Positions 12,687 to 26,190 of a stretch of 64,000 nt of DNA are shown here, in pieces. The first letter of the stretch is position 1; each line of letters opens with the position of its first letter. Source of the DNA: Clusia tigrina (lineage: Eukaryota; Arthropoda; Insecta; Diptera; Clusiidae); contig OV050030.1 of the NCBI GenBank assembly GCA_920105625.2, forward strand, positions 251,069,889 through 251,133,888, given 5' to 3'. The position numbers were made by a program, and so were the translations under genes. The notes beneath the pieces were generated by a model, which did not search any database, was not told the DNA's origin, and was given only the letters and a program-made list of their open reading frames with translations.

Positions 12687-15600
12687 ATGCTACCCTTGAG
12701 TCCCAAATCAAACACTGATAAAACTTCAAATATCCCGAACTTCTATACGGTACGTCCTACTCCTATCAAAGTTTGCAACATACCAATGCTTGTATCTTTT
12801 TACTGGAGAGTCATAAAACCTTGAAATTTTGTAACAATAAAGTACTCGAGCCTCTTGTCAATTTAAGTTATCGCTCAAAGCTATGCTACCCTTGAGTCCC
12901 AAATCAAACACTGATAAATCTTCAAATGGCCCTAACTTCTATGCGGTACGTCCTACACCTATCAAAGTTACAACATACAAATGCTTGTAACTTTTTACAG
13001 TAGCGTCATAAAACCTTGAAATTTTGTAACAATAAAGTACTCGAGCCTCTTGTCAATTTAAGCTGTCGCTCAAAGCTATGCTACCCTCGAGTCCCAAATC
13101 AAACACTGATAAAACTTCAAATGGCCCTAACTTCTATAGGGTACGTCCTACACCTATCAAAGTTTGCAACATACAAATGCTTGTAACTTTTTACTGGATC
13201 GTCATAAAACCTTGAAATTTTGTAACAATAAAGTACTCGAGCCTCTTGTCAGTTTAAGCTATTGCTCAAAGCTATGCTACCCTTGAGTCCCAAATCAAAC
13301 ACTGATAAAACTTCAAATGGCCCTAACTTCTATACGGTACATATTACACCTATCAAAGTTTGCAACATACAAATGCTTGTAACTTTTTACTGGAGCGTCA
13401 TAAAACCGTGAAACCTTGTAACAATAAAGTACTCGAGCCCCTTGTCAATTTAAGCTATCGCTCAAAGCTATGCTACCCTTGAGTCCCAAATCAAACACTG
13501 ATAAAACTTCAAATGGCCCTAACTTCTATACGGTACATATTACACCTATCAAAGTTTGCAACATACAAATGCTTGTAACTTTTTAGTGGAGCGTCCTAAA
13601 ACCTTGAAATTTTGTAACAATAAAGTTCTCGAGCCTCTTGTCAATTTAAGTTATCTCTCAAAGCTATGCTACCCTTGAGTCCCAAATCAAACACTTATAA
13701 AACTTCAAATGGCCCTAACTTCTATACGGTACGACCTACACCTATCAAAATTTCCAACATACAAATGCTTGTAACTTTTTACTGGAGCGTCATAAATACT
13801 TGAAATTTTGTAACAATAAAGTACTCGAGCCTCTTGTCAATTTAAGCTATCGGTCAAAGCTATGCTACCCTTGAGTCCCAAATCAAACACTGATAAAACT
13901 TCAAATGGCCCTAACTTCTATATGGTACGTCCTACACCTATCAAAGTTTGCAACATAGTTTTAAATGCTTGTAACTTTTTACTCGAGCGTCATAAAACCT
14001 TGAAATTTTGTAACAATAAAGTACTCGAGCCTCTTGTCAATTTGAGTCATCGCTCAAAGCTATGCTACCCTTGAGTCCCAAATCCAACACTGATAAAGCT
14101 TCAAATGGCCCTAACTTCTATACGGTACGTCCTACAATTATAAAAGTTTGCAACATACAAATGCTTGCAACTTTTTACTGGAGCGTCATAAAAATTTGAA
14201 ATTTTGTAACAATAAAGTACTCGAGCCTCTTGTCAATTTAAGCTATCGCTCAAAGCTATGCTAATCTTGAGTCCCAAATCAAACTCTGATAAAACTTCAA
14301 ATGGCTCTAACTTATTTACGGTACGTCCTACACCTATCAAAGTTTGCAACATACCAATGCTTGTAACTTTTTACTGGAGCGTTATAAAACCTTGAAATTT
14401 TGTAACAATAAAGTACTCGGGCCTCTTGTCAATTTAAGTTATCGCTCAAAGCTATGCTACCCTTGAGTACCAAATCAAACACTGATAAAACTTCAAATGG
14501 CCCTAACTTCTATACGGTACGTCCTACACCTATCAAAGTTTGCAACATACATATGCTTGTAACTTTTTACTGTAGCGTCATAAAACCTAGAAATTTTGTA
14601 AAAATAAAGTACTCGAGCCTCTTGTCAATTTAAGATATCGCTCAAAGCTATGCTAGCCTTGAGTCCAAAATCAAACACTGATAAATCTGTAAATGGCCCT
14701 AACTTCTATACGGTACGTCCTACACCTATCAAAGTTTGCAACATAGTTATAAATGCTTTTAACTTTTTACTCGAGCGTCATAAAACCTTGAAATTTTGTA
14801 AAAATAAAGTACTCGAGCCTCTTGTCAATTTGAGCTATCGCTCAAAGCTATGCTACCCTTAAGTCCCAAATCCAACACTGATAAAACTTCGAATGGCCCT
14901 AACTTCTATACGGTACGTCCTACACCTATCAGAGTTTGCAACATACCAATGCTTGTAACTTTTTAATGGAGCGTCATAAAACCTTGAAATTTTGTAACAA
15001 TAAAGTACTCGGGCCTCTTGTCAATTTAAGTTATCGCTCAAAGCTATGCTACCCTTGAGTCCCAAATCAACCACTGATAAAACTTTAAATGGCCCTAACT
15101 TCTATACGGTGCGTCCTACACCTATCAAAGTTTCCAACATATAAATGTTTGCAACTTTTTACTGGAGCGTCATAAAACCTTGAAATTTTGTAACAATAAA
15201 GTACTCGAGCCTCTTGTCAATTTAAGCTATCGCTCAAAGCTATGCTACCCTTGAATCCCAAATCAAACAATGATAAAATTTCAAATAGCCCTAACTTCTA
15301 TACGGTACGTCCTACACCTATCAGAGTTTGCAACATACCAATGCTTGTAACTTTTTAATGGAGCGTCATAAAACCTTGAAATTTTGTAACAATAAAGTAC
15401 TCGGGCCTCTTGTCAATTTAAGTTATCGCTCAAAGCTATGCTACCCTTGAGTCCCAAATCAACCACTGATAAAACTTTAAATGGCCCTAACTTCTATACG
15501 GTACGTCCTACACCTATCAAAGTTTGCAACATACATATGCTTGTAACTTTTTACTGTAGGGTCATAAAACCTAGAAATTTTGTAAAAATAAAGTACTCGA

Positions 15601-16813
15601 ACCTCTTGTCAATTTAAGATATCGCTCAAAGCTATGCTAGCCTTGAGTCCAAAATCAAACACTGATAAATCTGCAAATGGCCCTAACTTCTATACGGTAC
15701 GTCCTACACCTATCAAAGTTTGCAACATAGTTATAAATGCTTGTAACTTTTTACTCGAGCGTCATAAAACCTTGAAATTTTGTAACAATAAAGTACTCGA
15801 GCCTCTTGTCAATTTGAGCTATCGCTCAAAGCTATGCTACGCTTGAGTCCCAAATCCAACACTGATAAAACTTCGAATGGCCCTAACTTCTATACGGTAC
15901 GTCCTACAATTATCAAAGTTTGCAACATACAAATGCTTGTAACTTTTTACTGGAGCATCATAAAACCTTGAAATTTTGTAACAATAAAGTACTCGAGCCT
16001 CTTGTCAATTTAAGTTATCGCTCAAAGCTATGCTACACTTGAGTCCCAAATCAAACACTGATAAAACTTCAAATGGCCCTAACTTCTATACGGTGCGTCC
16101 TACACCTCTCAAAGTTTCCAACATACAAATGCTTGTAAATTTTTACTGGAGCGTCATAAAACCTTGAAATTTTGTAACAATAAAGTACTCGAACCCCTTG
16201 TCAATTTAAGCTATCGCTCAAAGCTATGCTACCCTTGAATCCCAAATCAAACAATGATAAAATTTCAAATAGCCCTAACTTCTATACGGTACGTCCTACA
16301 CCTATCAGAGTTTGCAACATACAAATGCTTGTAACTTTTTACTGGAGCGTCATAAAACCTTGAAATTTTGTAACAATAAAGTACTCGAGCCTCTTGTCAA
16401 TTTAAGCTATCGCTCAAAGCTATGCTACCCTTGAGTCCCAAATCAAACACTGATAAAACTTCAAATGGCCCTAACTTCTATACAGTACGTCCTACACCTG
16501 TCAAAGTTTGCAACATACAAATGCTTGCAACTTTTTACTGGAGCGTCATAAAACCTTGAAATTTTGTAACAATAAAGTACTCGAGCCTCTTGTCAATTTA
16601 AGCTATCGCTCAAAGCTATGCTACCCTTGAGTCCCAAATCAAAGACTGATAAAACTTCAAATGGCCCTAACTTCTATACGGTACGTCCTATACCTATCAA
16701 AGTTTGCAACATACAAATGCTTGCAACTTTTTACTGGAGCGTCATGAAACCTTGAAATTTTGTAACAATAAAGTACTCGAGCCTCTTGTCAATTTAAGCT
16801 ATCGCTCAAAGCT
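12687..16813 (+). repeat. 4,127-bp HOR, copy 2
   Basis: This copy has 21 monomers collinear with copy 1 and equal in total length. Its main difference is the replaced stretch at 14925-15086. Scattered single-base differences include ACCGTGAAACC near 13407 and TACGCTTGAG near 15840. Confidence 0.93.
14925..15086 (+). repeat. Putative gene-conversion tract within copy 2
   Basis: Copies 1 and 3 read CTACAATTATCAAAG and CATAAAAATGC here (10798, 18656). Copy 2 instead carries ACACCTATCAGAG, ACATACCAATGC, TTTTTAATGG, CTCGGGCC, AACCACTG and AACTTTAAATGG. That series matches the sequence 392 bp downstream (from about 15317) and at about 11190-11350. Total HOR length is unchanged, and recipient sequence resumes by GGTGCGTCC at 15109-15117. 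Confidence 0.75.
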
Positions 16814-18780
16814 ATGCTACCCTTGAGTCCCAAATCAAACACTGATAAAACTTCAAATATCCCTAACTTCTATACGGTACGTCCTACTCCTATCAAAGTT
16901 TGCAACATACCAATGCTTGTATCTTTTTACTGGAGAGTCATAAAACCTTGAAATTTTGTAACAATAAAGTACTCGAGCCTCTTGTCAATTTAAGTTATCG
17001 CTCAAAGCTATGCTACCCTTGAGTCCCAAATCAAACACTGATAAATCTTCAAATGGCCCTAACTTCTATGCGGTACGTCCTACACCTATCAAAGTTACAA
17101 CATACAAATGCTTGTAACTTTTTACAGTAGCGTCATAAAACCTTGAAATTTTGTAACAATAAAGTACTCGAGCCCCTTGTCAATTTAAGCTATCGCTCAA
17201 AGCTATGCTACCCTTGAGTCCCAAATCAAACACTGATAAAACTTCAAATGGCCCTAACTTCTATACGGTACATATTACACCTATCAAAGTTTGCAACATA
17301 CAAATGCTTGTAACTTTTTAGTGGAGCGTCCTAAAACCTTGAAATTTTGTAACAATAAAGTTCTCGAGCCTCTTGTCAATTTAAGTTATCTCTCAAAGCT
17401 ATGCTACCCTTGAGTCCCAAATCAAACAATTATAAAACTTCAAATGGCCCTAACTTCTATACGGTACGACCTACACCTATCAAAATTTCCAACATACAAA
17501 TGCTTGTAACTTTTTACTGGAGCGTCATAAATACTTGAAATTTTGTAACAATAAAGTACTCGAGCCTCTTGTCAATTTAAGCTATCGGTCAAAGCTATGC
17601 TACCCTTGAGTCCCAAATCAAACACTGATAAAACTTCAAATGGCCCTAACTTCTATATGGTACGTCCTACACCTATCAAAGTTTGCAACATAGTTTTAAA
17701 TGCTTGTAACTTTTTACTCGAGCGTCATAAAACCTTGAAATTTTGTAACAATAAAGTACTCGAGCCTCTTGTCAATTTGAGTCATCGCTCAAAGCTATGC
17801 TACCCTTGAGTCCCAAATCCAACACTGATAAAGCTTCAAATGGCCCTAACTTCTATACGGTACGTCCTACAATTATCAAAGTTTGCAACATACAAATGCT
17901 TGCAACTTTTTACTGGAGCGTCATAAAAATTTGAAATTTTGTAACAATAAAGTACTCGAGCCTCTTGTCAATTTAAGCTATCGCTCAAAGCTATGCTAAT
18001 CTTGAGTCCCAAATCAAACTCTGATAAAACTTCAAATGGCTCTAACTTCTTTACGGTACGTCCTACACCTATCAAAGTTTGCAACATACCAATGCTTGTA
18101 ACTTTTTACTGGAGCGTCATAAAACCTTGAAATTTTGTAACAATAAAGTACTCGGGCCTCTTGTCAATTTAAGTTTTCGCTCAAAGCTATGCCACCCTTG
18201 AGTCCCAAATCAAACACTGATAAAACTTCAAATGGCCCTAACTTCTATACGGTACGTCCTACACCTATCAAAGTTTGCAACATACATATGCTTGTAACTT
18301 TTTACTGTAGCGTCATAAAACCTAGAAATTTTGTAAAAATAAAGTACTCGAGCCTCTTGTCAATTTAAGATATCGCTCAAAGCTATGCTAGCCTTGAGTC
18401 CAAAATCAAACACTGATAAATCTGCAAATGGCCCTAACTTCTATACGGTACGTCCTACACCTATCAAAGTTTGCAACATAGTTATAAATGCTTGTAACTT
18501 TTTACTCGAGCGTCATAAAACCTTGAAATTTTGTAACAATAAAGTACTCGAGCCTCTTGTCAATTTGAGCTATCGCTCAAAGCTATGCTACCCATAAGTC
18601 CCAAATCCAACACTGATAAAACTTCGAATGGCCCTAACTTCTATACGGTACGTCCTACAATTATCAAAGTTTGCAACATAAAAATGCTTGTAACTTTTTA
18701 CTGGAGCATCATAAAACCTTGAAATTTTGTAACAATAAAGTACTCGAGCCTCTTGTCAATTTAAGTTATCGCTCAAAGCT
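16814..18780 (+). repeat. 4,127-bp HOR, truncated copy 3 with a two-monomer deletion
   Basis: The copy starts collinear with copy 2 (16814, 17010), but from 17205 the offset to copy 2 drops from 4,127 to 3,735 bp, a loss of 392 bp. The exchange lies inside monomer 17010. Left-type bases run to 17150 and right-type CTCGAGCCCC starts at 17175. Collinearity ends near 18781, where the sequence jumps to the 11903 type (GGTGCGTCC, TTTCCAACATAC, CGAACCCC). Confidence 0.88.
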
Positions 18781-19754
18781 ATGATACACTTGAATCTCAA
18801 ATCAAACACTGATAAAACTTCAAATGGCCCTAACTTCTATACGGTGCGTCCTACACCTATCAAAGTTTCCAACATACAAATGCTTGTAAATTTTTACTGG
18901 AGCGTCATAAAACCTTGAAATTTTGTAACAATAAAGTACTCGAACCCCTTGTCAATTTAAGCTATCCCTCAAAGCTATGATAATATCCCTTGAATCCCAA
19001 ATCAAACAATGATAAAACTTCAAATAGCCCTAATTTATATACGGTACGTCCTATACCTATCAAAGTTTGCAACATACAAATGCTTGCAACTTTTTACTGG
19101 AGCGTCGTGAAACCTTGAAATTTTGTAACAATAAAGTACTCGAGCCTCTTGTCAATTTAAGTTATCGCTCAAAGCTATGCTACCCTTGAGTCCCAAATCA
19201 AACACTGATAAAACTTCAAATATCCCTAACTTCTATACGGTACGTCCTACACCTATCAAAGTTTGCAACATACAAATGATTGTAACCTTTTACTGGAGTG
19301 TCGTAAAACCTTGAAATTTTGTAACAATAAAGTACTCGAGCCTCTTGTCAATTTAAGCTATCGATCAAAGCTATACTACCCTTGAGTCCCAAATCAAACA
19401 CTAATAAAACTTCAAATGGCACTAACTTCGTCCTACACCTATCAAAGTTTGCAACATACAAATGCTTGTAACCTTTTACTGGAGTGTCATAAAACCTTGA
19501 AATTTTGTAACAATAAAGTACTCGAGCCTCTTGTCAATTTAAGCTATCGATCACAGCTATGCCACCCTTGAGTCCAAAATCAAACACTCAAAAAACTTCA
19601 AATAGCCCTAACTTCTATACGGTACGTCCTACACCTATCAAAGTTTGCAACATACAAATGCTTGTAACTTTTTAGTGGAGCGTCATAAAACCTTGAAATT
19701 TTGTAACAATAAAGTACTCGGGCCTCTTGTCAATTTAAGTTTTCGCTCAAAGCT
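18189..19754 (+). repeat. 1,566-bp eight-monomer HOR, copy 1
   Basis: The monomers start at 18189, 18385, 18585, 18781, 18977, 19177, 19373 and 19559. The unit contains ATGCCACCC monomers, an allele-2 insertion, a different 4-bp insertion at 18977 (ATGATAATATCCCTTG) and the first 186-bp monomer of the window (19373). Its front half overlaps the end of the truncated 4,127-bp copy, so this HOR grew out of that one. Confidence 0.87.
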
Positions 19755-21320
19755 ATGCCACCCTTGAGTCCCAAATCAAACACTGATAAAACTTCAAATG
19801 GCCCTAACTTCTATACGGTACGTCCTACACCTATCAAAGTTTGCAACATACATATGCTTGTAACTTTTTACTGTAGCGTCATAAAACCTAGAAATTTTGT
19901 AACAATAAAGTACTCGAGCCTCTTGTCAATTTAAGATATCGCTCAAAGCTATGCTAGCCTTGAGTCCAAAATCAAACACTGATAAATCTGCAAATGGCCC
20001 TAACTTCTATACGGTACGTCCTACACCTATCAAAGTTTGCAACATAGTTATAAATGCTTGTAACTTTTTACTCGAGCGTCATAAAACCTTGAAATTTTGT
20101 AACAATAAAGTACTCGAGCCTCTTGTCAATTTGAGCTATCGCTCAAAGCTATGCTACCCATAAGTCCCAAATCCAACACTGATAAAACTTCGAATGGCCC
20201 TAACTTCTATACGGTACGTCCTACAATTATCAAAGTTTGCAACATAAAAATGCTTGTAACTTTTTACTGGAGCATCATAAAACCTTGAAATTTTGTAACA
20301 ATAAAGTACTCGAGCCTCTTGTCAATTTAAGTTATCGCTCAAAGCTATGATACACTTGAATCTCAAATCAAACACTGATAAAACTTCAAATGGCCCTAAC
20401 TTCTATACGGTGCGTCCTACACCTATCAAAGTTTCCAACATACAAATGCTTGTAAATTTTTACTGGAGCGTCATAAAACCTTGAAATTTTGTAACAATAA
20501 AGTACTCGAACCCCTTGTCAATTTAAGCTATCCCTCAAAGCTATGATAATATCCCTTGAATCCCAAATCAAACAATGATAAAACTTCAAATAGCCCTAAT
20601 TTATATACGGTACGTCCTATACCTATCAAAGTTTGCAACATACAAATGCTTGCAACTTTTTACTGGAGCGTCGTGAAACCTTGAAATTTTGTAACAATAA
20701 AGTACTCGAGCCTCTTGTCAATTTAAGTTATCGCTCAAAGCTATGCTACCCTTGAGTCCCAAATCAAACACTGATAAAACTTCAAATATCCCTAACTTCT
20801 ATACGGTACGTCCTACACCTATCAAAGTTTGCAACATACAAATGATTGTAACCTTTTACTGGAGTGTCGTAAAACCTTGAAATTTTGTAACAATAAAGTA
20901 CTCGAGCCTCTTGTCAATTTAAGCTATCGATCAAAGCTATACTACCCTTGAGTCCCAAATCAAACACTAATAAAACTTCAAATGGCACTAACTTCGTCCT
21001 ACACCTATCAAAGTTTGCAACATACAAATGCTTGTAACCTTTTACTGGAGTGTCATAAAACCTTGAAATTTTGTAACAATAAAGTACTCGAGCCTCTTGT
21101 CAATTTAAGCTATCGATCACAGCTATGCCACCCTTGAGTCCAAAATCAAACACTCAAAAAACTTCAAATAGCCCTAACTTCTATACGGTACGTCCTACAC
21201 CTATCAAAGTTTGCAACATACAAATGCTTGTAACTTTTTAGTGGAGCGTCATAAAACCTTGAAATTTTGTAACAATAAAGTACTCGAGCCTCATGTCAAT
21301 TTAAGTTATCGCTCAAAGCT
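19755..21320 (+). repeat. 1,566-bp eight-monomer HOR, copy 2
   Basis: The monomers start at 19755, 19951, 20151, 20347, 20543, 20743, 20939 and 21125, each 1,566 bp after copy 1 with very few differences. The odd ATGATAATATCCCTTG monomer is kept at 20543. Confidence 0.88.
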
Positions 21321-22680
21321 ATGCTACCCTTGAGTCCCAAATCAAACACTGATAAAACTTCAAATGGCCCTAACTTCTATACGGTACGTCCTACACCTAT
21401 CAAAGTTTGCAACATACAAATGCTTGTAACCTTTTACTGGAGTGTCATAAAACCTTGAAATTTTGTAACAATAAAGTACTCGAGCCTCTTGTCAATTTAA
21501 GCTATCGATCAAAGCTATGCTACCCTTGAGTCCCAAATCAAACACTAATAAAATTTCAAATGGCACTAACTTCGTCCTACACCTATCAAAGTTTGCAACA
21601 TACAAATGCTTGCAACTTTTTACTGGAGCGTCATAAAACCTTGAAATTTTGTAACAATAAAGTACTCGAGCCTCATGTCAATTTAAGTTATCGCTCAAAG
21701 CTATGCTACCCTTGAGTCCCAAATCAAACACTCATAAAACTTTAAATGGCCCTAACTTCTATAAGGTACGTCCTACACCTATCAAAGTTTGCAACATGTT
21801 TATAAATGCTTGTAACTTTTTACTGGAGCGTCATAAAACCTTGAAATTTTGTAACAATAAAGTACTCGAGCCTCTTGTCAATTTGAGCTATCGCTCAAAG
21901 CTATGATACACTTGAATCTCAAATCAAACACTGATAAAACTTCAAATGGCCCTAACTTCTATACGGTGCGTCCTACACCTATCAAAGTTTCCAACATACA
22001 AATGCTTGTAAATTTTTACTGGAGCGTCATAAAACCTTGAAATTTTGTAACAATAAAGTACTCGAACCCCTTGTCAATTTAAGCTATCCCTCAAAGCTAT
22101 GATAATATCCCTTGAATCCCAAATCAAACAATGATAAAACTTCAAATAGCCCTAATTTATATACGGTACGTCCTATACCTATCAAAGTTTGCAACATACA
22201 AATACTTGCAACTTTTTACTGGAGCGTCGTGAAACCTTGAAATTTTGTAACAATAAAGTACTCGAGCCTCTTGTCAATTTAAGTTATCGCTCAAAGCTAT
22301 GCTACCCTTGAGTCCCAAATCAAACACTGATAAAACTTCAAATATCCCAAACTTCTATACGGTACGTCCTACACCTATCAAAGTTTGCAACATACAAATG
22401 ATTGTAACCTTTTACTGGAGTGTCATAAAACCTTGAAATTTTGTAACAATAAAGTACTCGAGCCTCTTGTCAATTTAAGCTATCGATCAAAGCTATACTA
22501 CCCTTGAGTCCCAAATCAAACACTAATAAAACTTCAAATGGCACTAACTTCGTCCTACACCTATCAAAGTTTGCAACATACAAATGCTTGTAACCTTTTA
22601 CTGGAGTGTCATAAAACCTTGAAATTTTGTAACAATAAAGTACTCGAGCCTCTTGTCAATTTAAGCTATCGATCACAGCT
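21321..22680 (+). repeat. 1,556-bp variant of the eight-mer
   Basis: From 20347 the period becomes 1,556 bp (20347/21903, 20543/22099, 20939/22495, 21703/23259). A second 186-bp monomer (21517) and an allele-3 monomer (21703) replace the ATGCCACCC and allele-2 monomers. Monomer 21703 joins an allele-3 body to the ATGATACACTTG start of the next monomer. Confidence 0.82.
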
Positions 22681-23850
22681 ATGCCACCCTTGAGTCCAAA
22701 ATCAAACACTCAAAAAACTTCAAATAGCCCTAACTTCTATACGGTACGTCCTACACCTATCAAAGTTTGCAACATACAAATGCTTGTAACTTTTTAGTGG
22801 AGCGTCATAAAACCTTGAAATTTTGTAACAATAAAGTACTCGAGCCTCATGTCAATTTAAGTTATCGCTCAAAGCTATGCTACCCTTGAGTCCCAAATCA
22901 AACACTGATAAAACTTCAAATGGCCCTAACTTCTATACGGTACGTCCTACACCAATCAAAGTTTGCAACATACAAATGCTTGTAACCTTTTACTGGAGTG
23001 TCATAAAACCTTGAAATTTTGTAACAATAAAGTACTCGAGCCTCTTGTCAATTTAAGCTATCGATCAAAGCTATGCTACCCTTGAGTCCCAAATCAAACA
23101 CTAATAAAATTTCAAATGGCACTAACTTCGTCCTACACCTATCAAAGTTTGCAACATACAAATGCTTGCAACTTTTTACTGGAGCGTCATAAAACCTTGA
23201 AATTTTGTAACAATAAAGTACTCGAGCCTCATGTCAATTTAAGTTATCGCTCAAAGCTATGCTACCCTTGAGTCCCAAATCAAACACTCATAAAACTTTA
23301 AATGGCCCTAACTTCTATAAGGTACGTCCTACACCTATCAAAGTTTGCAACATGTTTATAAATGCTTGTAACTTTTTACTGGAGCGTCATAAAACCTTGA
23401 AATTTTGTAACAATAAAGTACTCGAGCCTCTTGTCAATTTGAGCTATCGCTCAAAGCTATGCTGCCCTTGAGTCCCAAATCAAACACTGATAAAACTTCA
23501 AAAGGCCCTAACTTCTATACGGTACGTCCTACACCTATTAAAGTTGGCAACATACAAATGCTTGTAACTTTTTACTGGAGCGTCATAAAATCTTGAAATT
23601 TTGTAACAATAAATTACTCGAGCCTCTTGTCAATTTAAGTTATCGCTCAAAGCTATGCTACCCTTGAGTCCCAAATCAAACACTGATAAAACTTCAAATG
23701 GCCCTTACTTCTGTACGGTACGTCCTACACCTATCAAAGTTTGCAACATACAAATGCTTGTAACCTTTTACTGGAGTGTCATAAAACCTTGAAATTTTGT
23801 AACAATAAAGTACTCGAGCCTCTTGTCAATTTAAGCTATCGATCACAGCT
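22681..23850 (+). repeat. 1,170-bp six-monomer HOR, copy 1
   Basis: The monomers start at 22681, 22877, 23073, 23259, 23459 and 23655, with lengths 196, 196, 186, 200, 196 and 196. The unit pairs one 186-bp and one allele-3 200-bp monomer. Private marks are GATCACAGCTATGCCACCC, CACCAATCAAAG, GCTGCCCTTG and AAAGTTGGCAAC. Confidence 0.92.
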
Positions 23851-25020
23851 ATGCCACCCTTGAGTCCAAAATCAAACACTCAAAAAACTTCAAATAGCCC
23901 TAACTTCTATACGGTACGTCCTACACCTATCAAAGTTTGCAACATACAAATGCTTGTAACTTTTTAGTGGAGCGTCATAAAACCTTGAAATTTTGTAACA
24001 ATAAAGTACTCGAGCCTCATGTCAATTTAAGTTATCGCTCAAAGCTATGCTACCCTTGAGTCCCAAATCAAACACTGATAAAACTTCAAATGGCCCTAAC
24101 TTCTATACGGTACGTCCTACACCAATCAAAGTTTGCAACATACAAATGCTTGTAACCTTTTACTGGAGTGTCATAAAACCTTGAAATTTTGTAACAATAA
24201 AGTACTCGAGCCTCTTGTCAATTTAAGCTATCGATCAAAGCTATGCTACCCTTGAGTCCCAAATCAAACACTAATAAAATTTCAAATGGCACTAACTTCG
24301 TCCTACACCTATCAAAGTTTGCAACATACAAATGCTTGCAACTTTTTACTGGAGCGTCATAAAACCTTGAAATTTTGTAACAATAAAGTACTCGAGCCTC
24401 ATGTCAATTTAAGTTATCGCTCAAAGCTATGCTACCCTTGAGTCCCAAATCAAACACTCATAAAACTTTAAATGGCCCTAACTTCTATAAGGTACGTCCT
24501 ACACCTATCAAAGTTTGCAACATGTTTATAAATGCTTGTAACTTTTTACTGGAGCGTCATAAAACCTTGAAATTTTGTAACAATAAAGTACTCGAGCCTC
24601 TTGTCAATTTGAGCTATCGCTCAAAGCTATGCTGCCCTTGAGTCCCAAATCAAACACTGATAAAACTTCAAATGGCCCTAACTTCTATACGGTACGTCCT
24701 ACACCTATTAAAGTTGGCAACATACAAATGCTTGTAACTTTTTACTGGAGCGTCATAAAATCTTGAAATTTTGTAACAATAAATTACTCGAGCCTCTTGT
24801 CAATTTAAGTTATCGCTCAAAGCTATGCTACCCTTGAGTCCCAAATCAAACACTGATAAAACTTCAAATGGCCCTTACTTCTGTACGGTACGTCCTACAC
24901 CTATCAAAGTTTGCAACATACAAATGCTTGTAACCTTTTACTGGAGTGTCATAAAACCTTGAAATTTTGTAACAATAAAGTACTCGAGCCTCTTGTCAAT
25001 TTAAGCTATCGATCACAGCT
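23851..25020 (+). repeat. 1,170-bp six-monomer HOR, copy 2
   Basis: This copy is collinear with copy 1 and almost identical. One visible change is CAAATGGCCC at about 24670 against CAAAAGGCCC at about 23500. Confidence 0.92.
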
Positions 25021-26190
25021 ATGCCACCCTTGAGTCCAAAATCAAACACTCAAAAAACTTCAAATAGCCCTAACTTCTATACGGTACGTCCTACACCTAT
25101 CAAAGTTTGCAACATACAAATGCTTGTAACTTTTTAGTGGAGCGTCATAAAACCTTGAAATTTTGTAACAATAAAGTACTCGAGCCTCATGTCAATTTAA
25201 GTTATCGCTCAAAGCTATGCTACCCTTGAGTCCCAAATCAAACACTGATAAAACTTCAAATGGCCCTAACTTCTATACGGTACGTCCTACACCAATCAAA
25301 GTTTGCAACATACAAATGCTTGTAACCTTTTACTGGAGTGTCATAAAACCTTGAAATTTTGTAACAATAAAGTACTCGAGCCTCTTGTCAATTTAAGCTA
25401 TCGATCAAAGCTATGCTACCCTTGAGTCCCAAATCAAACACTAATAAAACTTCAAATGGCACTAACTTCGTCCTACACCTATCAAAGTTTGCAACATACA
25501 AATGCTTGCAACTTTTTACTGGAGCGTCATAAAACCTTGAAATTTTGTAACAATAAAGTACTCGAGCCTCATGTCAATTTAAGTTATCGCTCAAAGCTAT
25601 GCTACCCTTGAGTCCCAAATCAAACACTCATAAAACTTTAAATGGCCCTAACTTCTATAAGGTACGTCCTACACCTATCAAAGTTTGCAACATGTTTATA
25701 AATGCTTGTAACTTTTTACTGGAGCGTCATAAAACCTTGAAATTTTGTAACAATAAAGTACTCGAGCCTCTTGTCAATTTGAGCTATCGCTCAAAGCTAT
25801 GCTGCCCTTGAGTCCCAAATCAAACACTGATAAAACTTCAAATGGCCCTAACTTCTATACGGTACGTCCTACACCTATTAAAGTTGGCAACATACAAATG
25901 CTTGTAACTTTTTACTGGAGCGTCATAAAATCTTGAAATTTTGTAACAATAAATTACTCGAGCCTCTTGTCAATTTAAGTTATCGCTCAAAGCTATGCTA
26001 CCCTTGAGTCCCAAATCAAACACTGATAAAACTTCAAATGGCCCTTACTTCTGTACGGTACGTCCTACACCTATCAAAGTTTGCAACATACAAATGCTTG
26101 TAACCTTTTACTGGAGTGTCATAAAACCTTGAAATTTTGTAACAATAAAGTACTCGAGCCTCTTGTCAATTTAAGCTATCGATCAAAGCT
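25021..26190 (+). repeat. 1,170-bp six-monomer HOR, copy 3
   Basis: This copy is nearly identical to copy 2. One visible change is CTAATAAAACTTC at about 25442 against CTAATAAAATTTC at about 24272. The period ends at 26190, where a GATCAAAG end replaces GATCACAG and a 186-bp monomer follows directly. Confidence 0.92.

Noticed and set aside
18977..18991. TAATAT-containing insertion as a promoter or TATA element
   Set aside because: It is a 4-bp variant found only in three HOR-equivalent monomers, with no gene downstream. It is better seen as a lineage marker.
19421..19436. CENP-B box in the 186-bp monomers, which contain CTTCGTCC
   Set aside because: Only TTCG matches. The downstream A and CGGG core of the CENP-B box is missing, and the motif arises simply from the 10-bp deletion joint.
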